From NCBI GenBank assembly GCA_041650315.1, contig JBAZLJ010000001.1, positions 124,001-188,000 of the forward strand: a stretch of DNA of 64,000 nucleotides, in the 5' to 3' direction. The notes under the pieces were generated by a model, which did not search any database, had not been told where the DNA came from, and was given only the letters and a program-made list of their open reading frames with translations. The stretch is from JAGVYF01 sp041650315. Its GTDB lineage: Archaea; Nanobdellota; Nanobdellia; Woesearchaeales; JAGVYF01. The translations under genes and the position numbers were made by a program. The first letter of the stretch is position 1. The number at the start of each line of letters is the position of its first letter. Positions 8,136 through 15,882 of the stretch are shown piece after piece.

Positions 8136-8582
8136 TTAAGCAGATATTAATTTGCATTGTTCAGGTTTATGTAGTTTTCTTTGTTCAACAATTTGGTCAG
8201 TACATTGGCCTTTCCAGTTTTTAGTATTCTCATCATAGCATCCTGAAGGGATATTAGAATCCGAAGAAGGGCATTCATCATTGTTGCATGCTGAGAAAGT
8301 CTCTTTTCCGGCAATTCCGCATTTTTCTAGGCATACACAATTATCACAAGAATCAGGGTACATATCATTATCGACATCTTCGCTTTTAGAAGTAAATAAT
8401 GCGCCTAACAATGATTTTGTTTTACATAGACTCATGCTTGCTTGTTCTCCAGTGTCTTTTATAGGTTTGAATGTTTCACTAATCTTTGGATATATAGCAA
8501 AGATAATTATTGCCATTAAAAGTAATAATAGGACCATTTTCACTATATCTTCTATACCATATTCAGCTTTTTTTGATCTCAT
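8136..8582 (-). CDS. Class III leader protein with calcium-binding-like Cys-rich domain, 148 aa
   Basis: Real start is probably the ATG giving MRSKKAEYGIEDIVKMVLL (KKA leader), in an ATGA overlap with the upstream stop; seven more codons can be read upstream. After a hydrophobic helix, the segment DVDNDMYPDSCDNCVCLEKC resembles thrombospondin type-3/dockerin-like calcium loops (D-x-D-x-D) interleaved with cysteines; about ten cysteines occur in total. This suggests a calcium- and disulfide-stabilised extracellular domain. Function unknown. Confidence 0.75.
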   Translation of the reverse strand: MRSKKAEYGIEDIVKMVLLLLLMAIIIFAIYPKISETFKPIKDTGEQASMSLCKTKSLLGALFTSKSEDVDNDMYPDSCDNCVCLEKCGIAGKETFSACNNDECPSSDSNIPSGCYDENTKNWKGQCTDQIVEQRKLHKPEQCKLISA

Positions 8583-8842
8583 TTCGTTCTCGCCATACAG
8601 CAAACTTCATTAGTATATTTTCCTTCACTATCTTTGATTCTGCCGATTATAATTCCATCTTTGGCTAGACAATCATTTTCAGTCTTCTCGATTGAACCAT
8701 TTTTGGTCTTGCAATCTTCTATATCTTTATTGAATGTAGATACCTTTCCGCTGAATAAGTATAATATGCTAAATAATACGACCAATCCGATTGTTGCGGC
8801 GATAATGATTTCCATCGCTGACATTTGCGCTTTCTTTCTCAT
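8579..8842 (-). CDS. Small class III leader protein, 87 aa
   Basis: Begins MRKKAQMSAMEIIIAATIGL: KKA leader, Glu five residues into the hydrophobic core as in type IV pilins and archaellins (the Glu usually pairs with the N-terminus of the neighbouring subunit). About 50 residues follow the helix, with cysteines DCKTK, DCLAK and VCCMA. Its size and Glu make it the most pilin-like member of the operon. It overlaps the downstream gene by 4 nt. Confidence 0.75.
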   Translation of the reverse strand: MRKKAQMSAMEIIIAATIGLVVLFSILYLFSGKVSTFNKDIEDCKTKNGSIEKTENDCLAKDGIIIGRIKDSEGKYTNEVCCMARTK

Positions 8843-8874
8843 GATTGTCTCACTATTCTTTTGCTATATAAATG

Positions 8875-11013
8875 TTATGCGGGAATGCATTGGCCTATAT
8901 ACATATCAATACCTAATACTGAATTTCCACCTATATGTTTACATTTTCCAGTAAGAGTATCATATGCATTATTGCATCTATTAATGGCGTTAGTGGCTTC
9001 TGTACTTGAATAAGTACGAGTTGGTATCCAATTCGCTCCACCAGGTAACCAAATCTCGCAATCGAGTCTTGCGCTCGCTATTTGAGCCATTTCTTTTTTT
9101 AACGTGGTAGATTCTGGGGAAATTGAAAATTTTAAATCTTCATCATCTTTGGCTAACATTGACCTCGCAGAATCTTGGATTAATTTAGCATTATCTATTT
9201 TGATATCATCCTTTCCTGCTTCTTTTATAGCTACATCGAATTTATTAAATAATGTTATGGCTTCATTCAAATCAGTCCTTATTTGTATAACTAACTGGGA
9301 CATAAGAGTGCTATATGGTTTGATAATCCTCTTGTAATTTGTAGAAGTAGAGTATTCTTTGAAATTATTATATGCGAAAGCATATTTTTCTAGCGCGTTT
9401 ATAGTCAATTGTCTTTTCTCATCAGCGTTAAGTGTCAATTGGTTTTTTTGTTCATACATCTGCGCCATATCCCCATATAATTCTAGTTTTTGCTCAGGAG
9501 AAATTATATTTTCTTTAATCGCAGCATCACATTTAGCGATTGCTTCGGTAATTTTAGTATTAATATCATTAGCATATAGTGAACGTTCAATGTCATCTAT
9601 TTTACCATCATCCAAGATTTCGTTCAACATTTCTTGGACTTCATTATAATTTTTCTTTGCAGATTCATAGAGGGATAATTGTTTTTCTGGCTCCACAATT
9701 GGTGCTGGTGGAGATGGCCATTTCGCATTAAGATATTTTAGGAATGAAGGATTTCGCAATTCTTCGGGCGAATCTGGATAGATCAATGAGTTATATGTTA
9801 ATGTGCTTAATTTCGTTTTGAAGTCTTCAATCCCGTAGCTATTCGCTATTGACATAGCTTCATTCAGTGCTTTGTCAGCATTTTCTTTATTATTAATTTT
9901 AGTATAATATAGATAAGCTCTGTAATGGGATTCTGCCAAAGTCGTGGCAGTAAGATGTGGATTGTAATTTGAGTTGGATTCTGTAATTGTAGTGTGTGTG
10001 ATTAAATTATCTGTTAGAAAATTGAGGAATTTATTATAGACAATATTTCCATCAGTTACTTTATTTGGATGCAATTTCTGGGAATACATGAATAATATTT
10101 TGCCTAAATCAGTCCTGCTTTTGGTTTTGGCATATTCGCTTTCCAGATAGTTCAAATCTCCTTTCATCAACGAGAGATACTTTCTTGCTTCTTCTTCATT
10201 CTTTACAAGAAATATGCTTGAATCATATTTAAGATAATCTTCTAATAATTTTATCGCTGAGTCCATGTTCGAGCATCTGAATTGCTGAGTTTCAAGATTC
10301 CCGTTACAATTAAAGTCTATTAGAGTGAATTCTCTTTTCAATAGATAAAATTCTTTTTTAATAGGTGTCTGAGTATTGCCGCCTTGGCCTTCATTTGTTA
10401 TTCCAAACTTAATCTCCATTTCTCCGAGATAGAAAGTGGCTTCTGACACATATGTTGATTTAGGATATTTTGTCTTGAAATTTTCAAATAGTTTTTGGGC
10501 ATTATTGAATTCCGGCGTTTTAGTACCGGCAATGATTTTATCTTGATATATCAAATCATGCTCTCTTTTGATCAAAGCCAAGTAATATTCTGACTCTTCG
10601 TTATGCAATTTGTCGTTCCCTGATGTTATTAACGAGTTTGCTTTTTCATAGATATCGGGAAGATTTCCCATTATGTTTCGATACGCTTTTCCGGTTTCTA
10701 GTAATACAAATCCTGACAATGAATCGGCACTGCATTTTTGTGATAGATATTGCTCGTATACTTGAATACGTTTATCTGAATCCATCTGCTGATCCATATA
10801 TTTGATCAAACCATCACAGCCCAATTCCGTATAATCGGATGTAGGGACTATTTCAATCTTCTCGGGTGCGGTTATTCCAACAAATTGCTTGAATGATGAT
10901 AACGTATTCTTGAAGTCCCATATACCAGGTATTACTACGAACATAAATAATACTAATAGAATTATTATTATCAAGGTTGTTATTGCTTCTGTTCCTTTTT
11001 TATTTAATCTCAT
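8875..11013 (-). CDS. Large class III leader protein with TPR-like repeats, 712 aa
   Basis: Start chosen at MRLNKKGTEAITTLIIII, because the KKG leader then sits directly at the N-terminus; the ORF can be extended by 8 codons. After one hydrophobic helix the protein is almost wholly alpha-helical, with TPR-like units such as AQKLFENFKTKYPKSTYVSEATFYLGEMEI and several YEKA/YAFAYNNFKEY helices, resembling the BamD/YbgF type of scaffold. It is predicted to display a long helical solenoid outside the membrane. Cysteines are few and clustered near both ends. By far the largest product of the operon; a plausible scaffold for the other subunits. Confidence 0.75.
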   Translation of the reverse strand: MRLNKKGTEAITTLIIIILLVLFMFVVIPGIWDFKNTLSSFKQFVGITAPEKIEIVPTSDYTELGCDGLIKYMDQQMDSDKRIQVYEQYLSQKCSADSLSGFVLLETGKAYRNIMGNLPDIYEKANSLITSGNDKLHNEESEYYLALIKREHDLIYQDKIIAGTKTPEFNNAQKLFENFKTKYPKSTYVSEATFYLGEMEIKFGITNEGQGGNTQTPIKKEFYLLKREFTLIDFNCNGNLETQQFRCSNMDSAIKLLEDYLKYDSSIFLVKNEEEARKYLSLMKGDLNYLESEYAKTKSRTDLGKILFMYSQKLHPNKVTDGNIVYNKFLNFLTDNLITHTTITESNSNYNPHLTATTLAESHYRAYLYYTKINNKENADKALNEAMSIANSYGIEDFKTKLSTLTYNSLIYPDSPEELRNPSFLKYLNAKWPSPPAPIVEPEKQLSLYESAKKNYNEVQEMLNEILDDGKIDDIERSLYANDINTKITEAIAKCDAAIKENIISPEQKLELYGDMAQMYEQKNQLTLNADEKRQLTINALEKYAFAYNNFKEYSTSTNYKRIIKPYSTLMSQLVIQIRTDLNEAITLFNKFDVAIKEAGKDDIKIDNAKLIQDSARSMLAKDDEDLKFSISPESTTLKKEMAQIASARLDCEIWLPGGANWIPTRTYSSTEATNAINRCNNAYDTLTGKCKHIGGNSVLGIDMYIGQCIPA

Positions 11014-11017
11014 TGAT

Positions 11018-11185
11018 CTATTGTCCTCTAAATGCATTACTAATTGTACTGATTATACTTTTTGTATCTATTAATCCAGTTATCCAACTAATTAGCAAAG
11101 CTAATATGATTAAACCTATTATTATTTCTATCAGTAAAGTTCCTGCTGGGCTTACCGCATCTCCTCGCTTATCATTCTTTAACAT
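11018..11185 (-). CDS. 55-aa class III leader micro-prepilin
   Basis: A short ORF between the 306-aa and 712-aa genes. It begins MLKNDKRGDAVSPAGTLLIE, a KRG leader followed by a hydrophobic helix with Glu (LLIEIIIGLIILALLISWI), and ends about 20 residues later. The start lies 14 nt inside the 3' end of the upstream gene and the stop is 4 nt before the ATG of the 712-aa gene, exactly as expected for a translated cistron in this tightly packed operon. A complete mature protein would be little more than the pilin helix. Confidence 0.7.
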   Translation of the reverse strand: MLKNDKRGDAVSPAGTLLIEIIIGLIILALLISWITGLIDTKSIISTISNAFRGQ

Positions 11186-12092
11186 TTATCACTTCACCTC
11201 TAACTGGCATATATGTGCATCCTAATTTATCAATATTATCTTTATCGAATGGAACTGCCATGACGTGAGCATACCAGTTCGCGCTTGATGTCGAGCCTAG
11301 CATATAGCCGATTGCTCCGCCGGCAATTGCCATAGCTGTTATTGTTCCGGCCGCTGCAGTCATTCCTAATGTCACTGCAGGCACTCCGAAGCCTAGGATA
11401 GTAACTCCTGCTAAACTAGACCAAGTATAGAGTCCTACAACAGTTCCCGAAACCATTCCTAAAGGTGTGCTTCCGATTATGCCTTGGAATGTGCTGCTCA
11501 GTTTGCTTTCTGCTGCGCGTTTGCTGTAGACAAAGACTATGCTCAATGGTTTAGTCAAATCGATATAATCGAATTCGGGAGTTATGAAATTATCAAAACT
11601 AGATATGGTGTTCTCATTGAATCTTACGCCATTTAATCCTTCGAAATAGGTTTGGCTTTCTCCGGGTATTTTTGTGTTAGCGAGATATTTGATTATTCCA
11701 GGTAATCTGCCTTCGAGGCCTTTGAATTGGATATTGGAGCAGATGACACAATAGGTTTGACTATCCGCTTTGAATATCTCCCATTTGCCTTGTCCGAAGT
11801 TGTCCCAGCAAGAATATAATTCGTTTGCAATAGTAGGTTTAATTTGTGCTTCTTTTGTAAGTTCTATAACTCTAGTTGGGCATTCAAGATTGCCTGTCTC
11901 TATGAAATTTTTACCTTCTAATTGCAGTTTAGACTGAAGATATACGCTTGCTTTGCAGGCGTTGTCTGTCGTTGTTGATTTGATTAAATTGATTATGCTT
12001 GATTGAAACATTATCAAGACTATAAGGGTGACTAGGCAAATTATCAATACCATGATGTACGTTATCGGCAATGACAATGCTTTTTTGTTCAT
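11172..12092 (-). CDS. Class III leader envelope protein, 306 aa (paralogue of the 256-aa neighbour)
   Basis: Starts MNKKALSLPITYIMVLIICL (KKA leader and hydrophobic helix). The central domain, with LECPTRVIEL...LYSCWDNFGQGKWEIF...YCVICSNIQF, aligns with RCPAPTTQIKG...MRSCWYKMGEGKLKVF...ICLICSEFST of the upstream gene, so the two are tandem paralogues with four conserved cysteines. Unlike the neighbour it has an additional glycine-rich hydrophobic region (about residues 205-270) that may span the membrane. Overlaps its upstream neighbour by 4 nt. Confidence 0.75.
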   Translation of the reverse strand: MNKKALSLPITYIMVLIICLVTLIVLIMFQSSIINLIKSTTTDNACKASVYLQSKLQLEGKNFIETGNLECPTRVIELTKEAQIKPTIANELYSCWDNFGQGKWEIFKADSQTYCVICSNIQFKGLEGRLPGIIKYLANTKIPGESQTYFEGLNGVRFNENTISSFDNFITPEFDYIDLTKPLSIVFVYSKRAAESKLSSTFQGIIGSTPLGMVSGTVVGLYTWSSLAGVTILGFGVPAVTLGMTAAAGTITAMAIAGGAIGYMLGSTSSANWYAHVMAVPFDKDNIDKLGCTYMPVRGEVINVKE

Positions 12093-12859
12093 GCTTGCGC
12101 CTTCTGCCAGAAGAGTTTCTCGCAGGATCCTGATTTAGCTAGATCTTCTTTAGGCATGACCATTATGGTCTGGGATTCTGTAATACCTTCAGATAGTACG
12201 AGTTGACTAAGATATTTTTTGAAATAAGATACTGGCGCTCTCACGAATACTATGAAATATCCGGAATCTTTCTTAATAGAGGGTGCAAGAACGAAGTTTT
12301 CATTATCGTACTCTCGGAAGAATTGAAGTCCGACATTGTTATAGCTTTTTGCGCTGTTAAGATACTGCAGATAGGTCTCTCCAGAATTAGAAAAATTCTT
12401 TGTTTCGATGAATGTTCCGAGTTTATCTGTATCTAATATATCTTGAGTGCTGAATTCTGAACAGATTAAGCATATCCCTTTTTGCTTTGTATCAAGTGTA
12501 CCTTGCACATAATCAGTGCCGAATACTTTCAGTTTGCCTTCGCCCATCTTGTACCAGCAAGAACGCATATCTTCAGCTACTTGCCTATATTGTTCTGGTA
12601 GAGATTCTCCTTTTATTTGTGTGGTTGGCGCAGGGCAACGTACTGTGATGTCTTTAGTGTATGCTATTTTTGTAGCACTATTTTCAAGCGATTCATGAAG
12701 TTTTGAATTGGCTAGAATAGATAATCGGCACGAATCGATGATTGATTCAGATTTGGACATTGTCACCAATTCTACTGCGAAAATTATGAGCACAATAGCC
12801 ACTACTATGGCTAATATGACTTCGAAGATGATCGTGTTGTCCAATCCTCTTTTATCCAT
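12089..12859 (-). CDS. Class III leader envelope protein, 256 aa
   Basis: Starts MDKRGLDNTIIFEVILAIVV: KRG leader, then a hydrophobic helix with Glu at a pilin-like position. The extracytoplasmic part contains the Cys-Pro...SCWYKMGEGK...CLICSEF pattern shared with the following paralogue, and a C-terminal EKLFW segment. The start codon overlaps the stop of the 41-aa gene (TGATG). Family not recognised outside this operon. Confidence 0.75.
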   Translation of the reverse strand: MDKRGLDNTIIFEVILAIVVAIVLIIFAVELVTMSKSESIIDSCRLSILANSKLHESLENSATKIAYTKDITVRCPAPTTQIKGESLPEQYRQVAEDMRSCWYKMGEGKLKVFGTDYVQGTLDTKQKGICLICSEFSTQDILDTDKLGTFIETKNFSNSGETYLQYLNSAKSYNNVGLQFFREYDNENFVLAPSIKKDSGYFIVFVRAPVSYFKKYLSQLVLSEGITESQTIMVMPKEDLAKSGSCEKLFWQKAQA

Positions 12860-12984
12860 CAGATCACCGCGTTTCTCAATATATCTGTTCTTGAATAGAT
12901 CAGTGCAATCATTGCTATAACGAAAAGAATGACTAGTATCAAGACTATAAGATATTCTAACGGAATCTTCGCCTCAGTCTTCAT
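12859..12984 (-). CDS. 41-aa micro-prepilin, first gene of the operon
   Basis: Small ORF beginning MKTEAKIPLEYLIVLILVIL. The IPLEYLI sequence places a Glu at the fifth position of the hydrophobic core, the hallmark of pilins and archaellins; only about ten polar residues follow the helix (SRTDILRNAVI). Support for a real gene: it lies immediately after the only good promoter of the operon, and its TGA stop overlaps the ATG of the 256-aa gene. If correct it would be a leaderless first cistron. Confidence 0.65.
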   Translation of the reverse strand: MKTEAKIPLEYLIVLILVILFVIAMIALIYSRTDILRNAVI

Positions 12985-13007
12985 ATATTCTATAATACTA
13001 TAATTAA

Positions 13008-13018
13008 AGTTTATAAAT
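13008..13018 (-). promoter_or_regulatory. TATA box of the prepilin-like operon
   Basis: TTTATAAA in minus-strand sense lies about 27-32 nt upstream of the 41-aa gene's ATG, the spacing of a leaderless archaeal promoter. No other convincing TATA box is seen between the genes down to 4805, consistent with a single message of about 8 kb. The divergent gene at 13027 is so close that it must use overlapping promoter DNA or a later start. Confidence 0.6.
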
Positions 13019-13026
13019 ATTTTTAT

Positions 13027-13977
13027 ATGGTGATGAAACTTGCCTTGTATATGGCATTATGCGATATAATAGGCGGTATATGGAAAAATAGCCGAAAATT
13101 GCTGTTTTCTTCATTATTGACTGCGCAATTGGCTTGTTCGCCTGTGAAAGGCGAAGAATTGGTCAAGCAGGACATCACTTATGAAGAGAGACCTGCGCAG
13201 CAGCTGGTCATTGACGGGCCTAAAAGAGTAAATTATCAAGCATTTAATGCGAAATACACGTATACTATCACTTTGTCTCCATCTAAAGAAGGAGCTTTAG
13301 AGCCAAAGATTATGGATTCATGGATATTGATTGGCATAAATCATGCTAAGTCTGAAGAACCAAGGCTGTATGTTAAGAACAATAGCGGACAGGAATATAT
13401 GGAAATAGTTCGGAAAACTCCTGAAAGGCTTGCTTTTGAGCAAAAAATTGGTGAGGTTGTTGTTTCTAAGGTTACTGAAATGCCTGGTCTGGAGTCTCTT
13501 ACGGAAGTGATTTCTACAAGTGATGAGCAGATTAAGCAACGCGATGAAGAGAATAGGCGCAGAATGTTGAACCATAAAACATTGGAAATCTGCGAAGAAG
13601 TTGTTTTGTATCATGTTCAGCAAGGTAAAAGAGAAGGCATAGCTAAAGGTTATAGCCATATCAAGTTAGAGATACCTATTGTTCCAATACCATTTGATGC
13701 TCGGGAAGTACGGGCTTTTGATTTAGTTGTAGTTGCCTATAGCAGGATGAATTCTTTTGAGATTGGAAAAACTCCGGAATACGAGTTAGATTATTCAGGT
13801 TCAGTAGTAGTCCCTCAGCATGCTGAAAGGAATTTCAGTGTATTGGGTCTTTATCATGTCGATCGCGGTAGCGTGATATTTTGTCATGATGTAGGCAAAG
13901 AAAAGAATCCGAATTTTACGATGAGAGAAGCGTCTGTCGTGAATATTCCTCCTGAGAAAATCAAGTTCTACGAATGA
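13027..13977 (+). CDS. Secreted or lipid-anchored protein of unknown function
   Basis: 316 aa. The first 40 residues contain a hydrophobic stretch KLLFSSLLTAQLACSPVKGEE that looks like a signal peptide ending in an LAC lipobox-like site. The start may be the later ATG at 13051 (MALCD), because the nearest TATA (13010-13018) would place the transcript start near 13036. The mature part is mostly beta with charged segments (KRDEENRRRMLNHK) and no known motif. It is divergent from the prepilin operon and convergent with the antiporter gene, ending 2 nt before it. Confidence 0.65.
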   Translation: MVMKLALYMALCDIIGGIWKNSRKLLFSSLLTAQLACSPVKGEELVKQDITYEERPAQQLVIDGPKRVNYQAFNAKYTYTITLSPSKEGALEPKIMDSWILIGINHAKSEEPRLYVKNNSGQEYMEIVRKTPERLAFEQKIGEVVVSKVTEMPGLESLTEVISTSDEQIKQRDEENRRRMLNHKTLEICEEVVLYHVQQGKREGIAKGYSHIKLEIPIVPIPFDAREVRAFDLVVVAYSRMNSFEIGKTPEYELDYSGSVVVPQHAERNFSVLGLYHVDRGSVIFCHDVGKEKNPNFTMREASVVNIPPEKIKFYE

Positions 13978-13979
13978 TA

Positions 13980-15152
13980 CTATACTGCAGTTTTCAGTAT
14001 TTTCTTTGATTCATTTAAAGAATAAGCTGAAACTATAATCGAGTAGACCATCACTAAGAATGCTAATGTGGTAATTGTAGGTAGACTGCCTTTGCTTATC
14101 AGTACTATAATGACTATAGCTGTAGGCAAGCCTTTAGGCGATAGGATTGCAGCTACTTTTCTTTCTTCTTGTGTATAATGCGGACTTTTTAGTACGAGCC
14201 ATAATGCGATATACCTCAGCACGATATATGTGGCAAATATGAGGAACGAGTATACAAACATGAATATGTTAAATTCTAAGTTTATCATATAGCCGAGCAG
14301 TATGAATAATATGCTTTCGAAGACGTTTGATATTATCGAAGTGTATTCATGCAATTGTGTTTTCTGTTTTATCACAATGTTGCCGAACATGATTCCTACA
14401 ACTGCTACTGCATATATGCCTTGCCCTTCGAGGCGGTCAGCTAATAAATATGCAATGAATGAGAAGAATAGGAAAGCCAGATGCGATTTCGTTTTTAAGT
14501 AATGTCTGTTCAATAGTTTCACTATCAATAATCCAATTATGAATCCTGCGCCGATGCCTATGATCATCTTCTCAAGGAATGGCGATAATAGCATCCTGAA
14601 CTCTAGGAAAGTGGTGAATGATGTGTTGAATGAGCTAGTAAGATCAAATAATATGAACGGCACTAATAGTACTATTATGGTATTGAACATTGATTCAATT
14701 GTTAGGAATTTGCTGATTTCATTTTTAGAATTTTTGAACAGAGGGCTAAGAACGGGCAATGAAGTTCCGCAGACCAATGCGGCGAATATTGAAGCTGATA
14801 TGAAATTTATTGAGAAAAGGTAGTCTATGATTGGCGATAACACAATGAATGTCAATATGAAAGCCAGTCCTGTGAATTTTAATGCGGAAATGTAGAAATC
14901 GTCGAATTCTTTATGGCGGATTTTTAGTGCGCTTTCGAAGATTAGGATTGCTAATGCGAACATGCTCAATAGCTCTATGAAATTTGCTGGAAGCAATTCT
15001 GCTTTGAAGAAATCAAAGAATATCCTAAGGATTATGCCTGAAGCTATAAGCAATAATGATGTAGGCATTCTATACATTTTCGCTATAATTTTGCAGCATA
15101 CACCTAATGAGATTATGATTGCTAGATCCAAAATTGCGCTAAACAAATCCAT
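13980..15152 (-). CDS. CPA1-type cation:proton antiporter (NhaP-like), atypical ion site
   Basis: 390 aa with about 12 membrane helices, matching the Na+/H+ exchanger fold: SLLLIASGIILRIF early, GTSLPVLSPLF (crossover helix, normally T-D-P), ESMFNTIIVLLVPF, then GIYAVAVVGIMFGN. The family normally carries Asn-Asp (ND) in the fourth motif (ESLFND); here it is Asn-Thr, and the T-D-P-like motif reads S-L-P. Missing Asp suggests altered ion coupling or a different role, or an uncoupled carrier. It is convergent with the secreted-protein gene. Confidence 0.8.
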   Translation of the reverse strand: MDLFSAILDLAIIISLGVCCKIIAKMYRMPTSLLLIASGIILRIFFDFFKAELLPANFIELLSMFALAILIFESALKIRHKEFDDFYISALKFTGLAFILTFIVLSPIIDYLFSINFISASIFAALVCGTSLPVLSPLFKNSKNEISKFLTIESMFNTIIVLLVPFILFDLTSSFNTSFTTFLEFRMLLSPFLEKMIIGIGAGFIIGLLIVKLLNRHYLKTKSHLAFLFFSFIAYLLADRLEGQGIYAVAVVGIMFGNIVIKQKTQLHEYTSIISNVFESILFILLGYMINLEFNIFMFVYSFLIFATYIVLRYIALWLVLKSPHYTQEERKVAAILSPKGLPTAIVIIVLISKGSLPTITTLAFLVMVYSIIVSAYSLNESKKILKTAV

Positions 15153-15204
15153 TATTACCTCTTTTTTCTATTATAATATGGTATTTAGAATAATATAAAG
15201 GTTT

Positions 15205-15675
15205 CTACTTCTTTTTCTCTTCTTTGAGTTTGTTAAGTTTTTTGATTTTGAGTTTCTTTTCACTCTCTTGGAGCTTTACGATTGCTTTCCGTCTATTAAT
15301 TTTGATTTCTGTATTTTTTAATAGCGAGAGAATTCCATTGAAGAACCATTTGATGATTCTTAGCGGGACTAGCAGAAGGTAACTTATCAGTTCAATGAAC
15401 ATGAATAAAAATTTCATTAATGTGATTTCATGGCCTTGCTTTACAACTTCTTTCTTGAACAGCAATCCATTAATTTTTTCAAAAATAAAATTAAGAATTG
15501 ATCTGTATTGGAATACGGCATAGTTCAAGACGAAATAAGAAAGGTATAATCCATAGGCAATCATAAATCCGATAAGTGCGATTAAGATTATTTCTGTTGG
15601 TGGATTATAAATGTATATAGATATAATCCCAGCCAATGCCACTAGTATGATAAACGCTGTCTTGTATATTCTCAT
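15205..15675 (-). CDS. Small membrane protein with lysine-rich tail
   Basis: 156 aa: two N-terminal membrane segments, a central segment (FQYRSILNFIFEKI...HEITLMKFLFMFIELISYLLLVPLRIIKWFF) and a C-terminal tail very rich in Lys (KKLKIKKLNKLKEEKKK). The central module is clearly similar to the C-terminus of the 1576-aa protein just upstream (EITLLKLSFISIEFITYLILLPFKIIRWIF). It follows that gene on the same strand, separated by the A2 inverted-repeat element. Possibly a membrane partner that pairs through the shared module. Function unknown. Confidence 0.7.
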   Translation of the reverse strand: MRIYKTAFIILVALAGIISIYIYNPPTEIILIALIGFMIAYGLYLSYFVLNYAVFQYRSILNFIFEKINGLLFKKEVVKQGHEITLMKFLFMFIELISYLLLVPLRIIKWFFNGILSLLKNTEIKINRRKAIVKLQESEKKLKIKKLNKLKEEKKK

Positions 15676-15731
15676 ATCTATCCCTCACTATAATTATAAT
15701 TTTTATAATATATAAAGCTTATTTTTTATTA

Positions 15732-15882
15732 GCTCTGTCCAGATATCTCGCTTCGCTCTCCACCAACAGCAAAATGCAGTTATTTATTATTCTAAGAAGC
15801 TACTTCGCCATAAGCTTCAGTAACGCTTTTGATGATTTTATAATTGCATTTAGGGATAGTTGGTGGACTCTCTGGACAGAGC
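15732..15882. mobile_element. Nested inverted-repeat element A2 with flanking direct repeat
   Basis: Outer arms GCTCTGTCCAGA (15732-15743) and TCTGGACAGAGC (15871-15882) are perfect complements. Inner arms TCCACCAAC (15759-15767) / GTTGGTGGA (15859-15867) and AAATGCA (15772-15778) / TGCATTT (15845-15851) extend the hairpin, and GAAGCT/AGCTTC forms a further stem in the loop. The 14-mer GCTTATTTTTTATT occurs on both sides (15717-15730 and 15881-15894), overlapping the right arm by two bases, as a target-site duplication would. The right copy contains the stop codon of the 1576-aa gene. No coding potential inside, so a MITE-like non-autonomous element is the best reading. Confidence 0.65.

Noticed and set aside
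10977..11225. Plus-strand ORF of 82 codons in the prepilin operon
   Set aside because: It is antisense to the coherent 55-aa cistron with the leader signature, and has no start signals.
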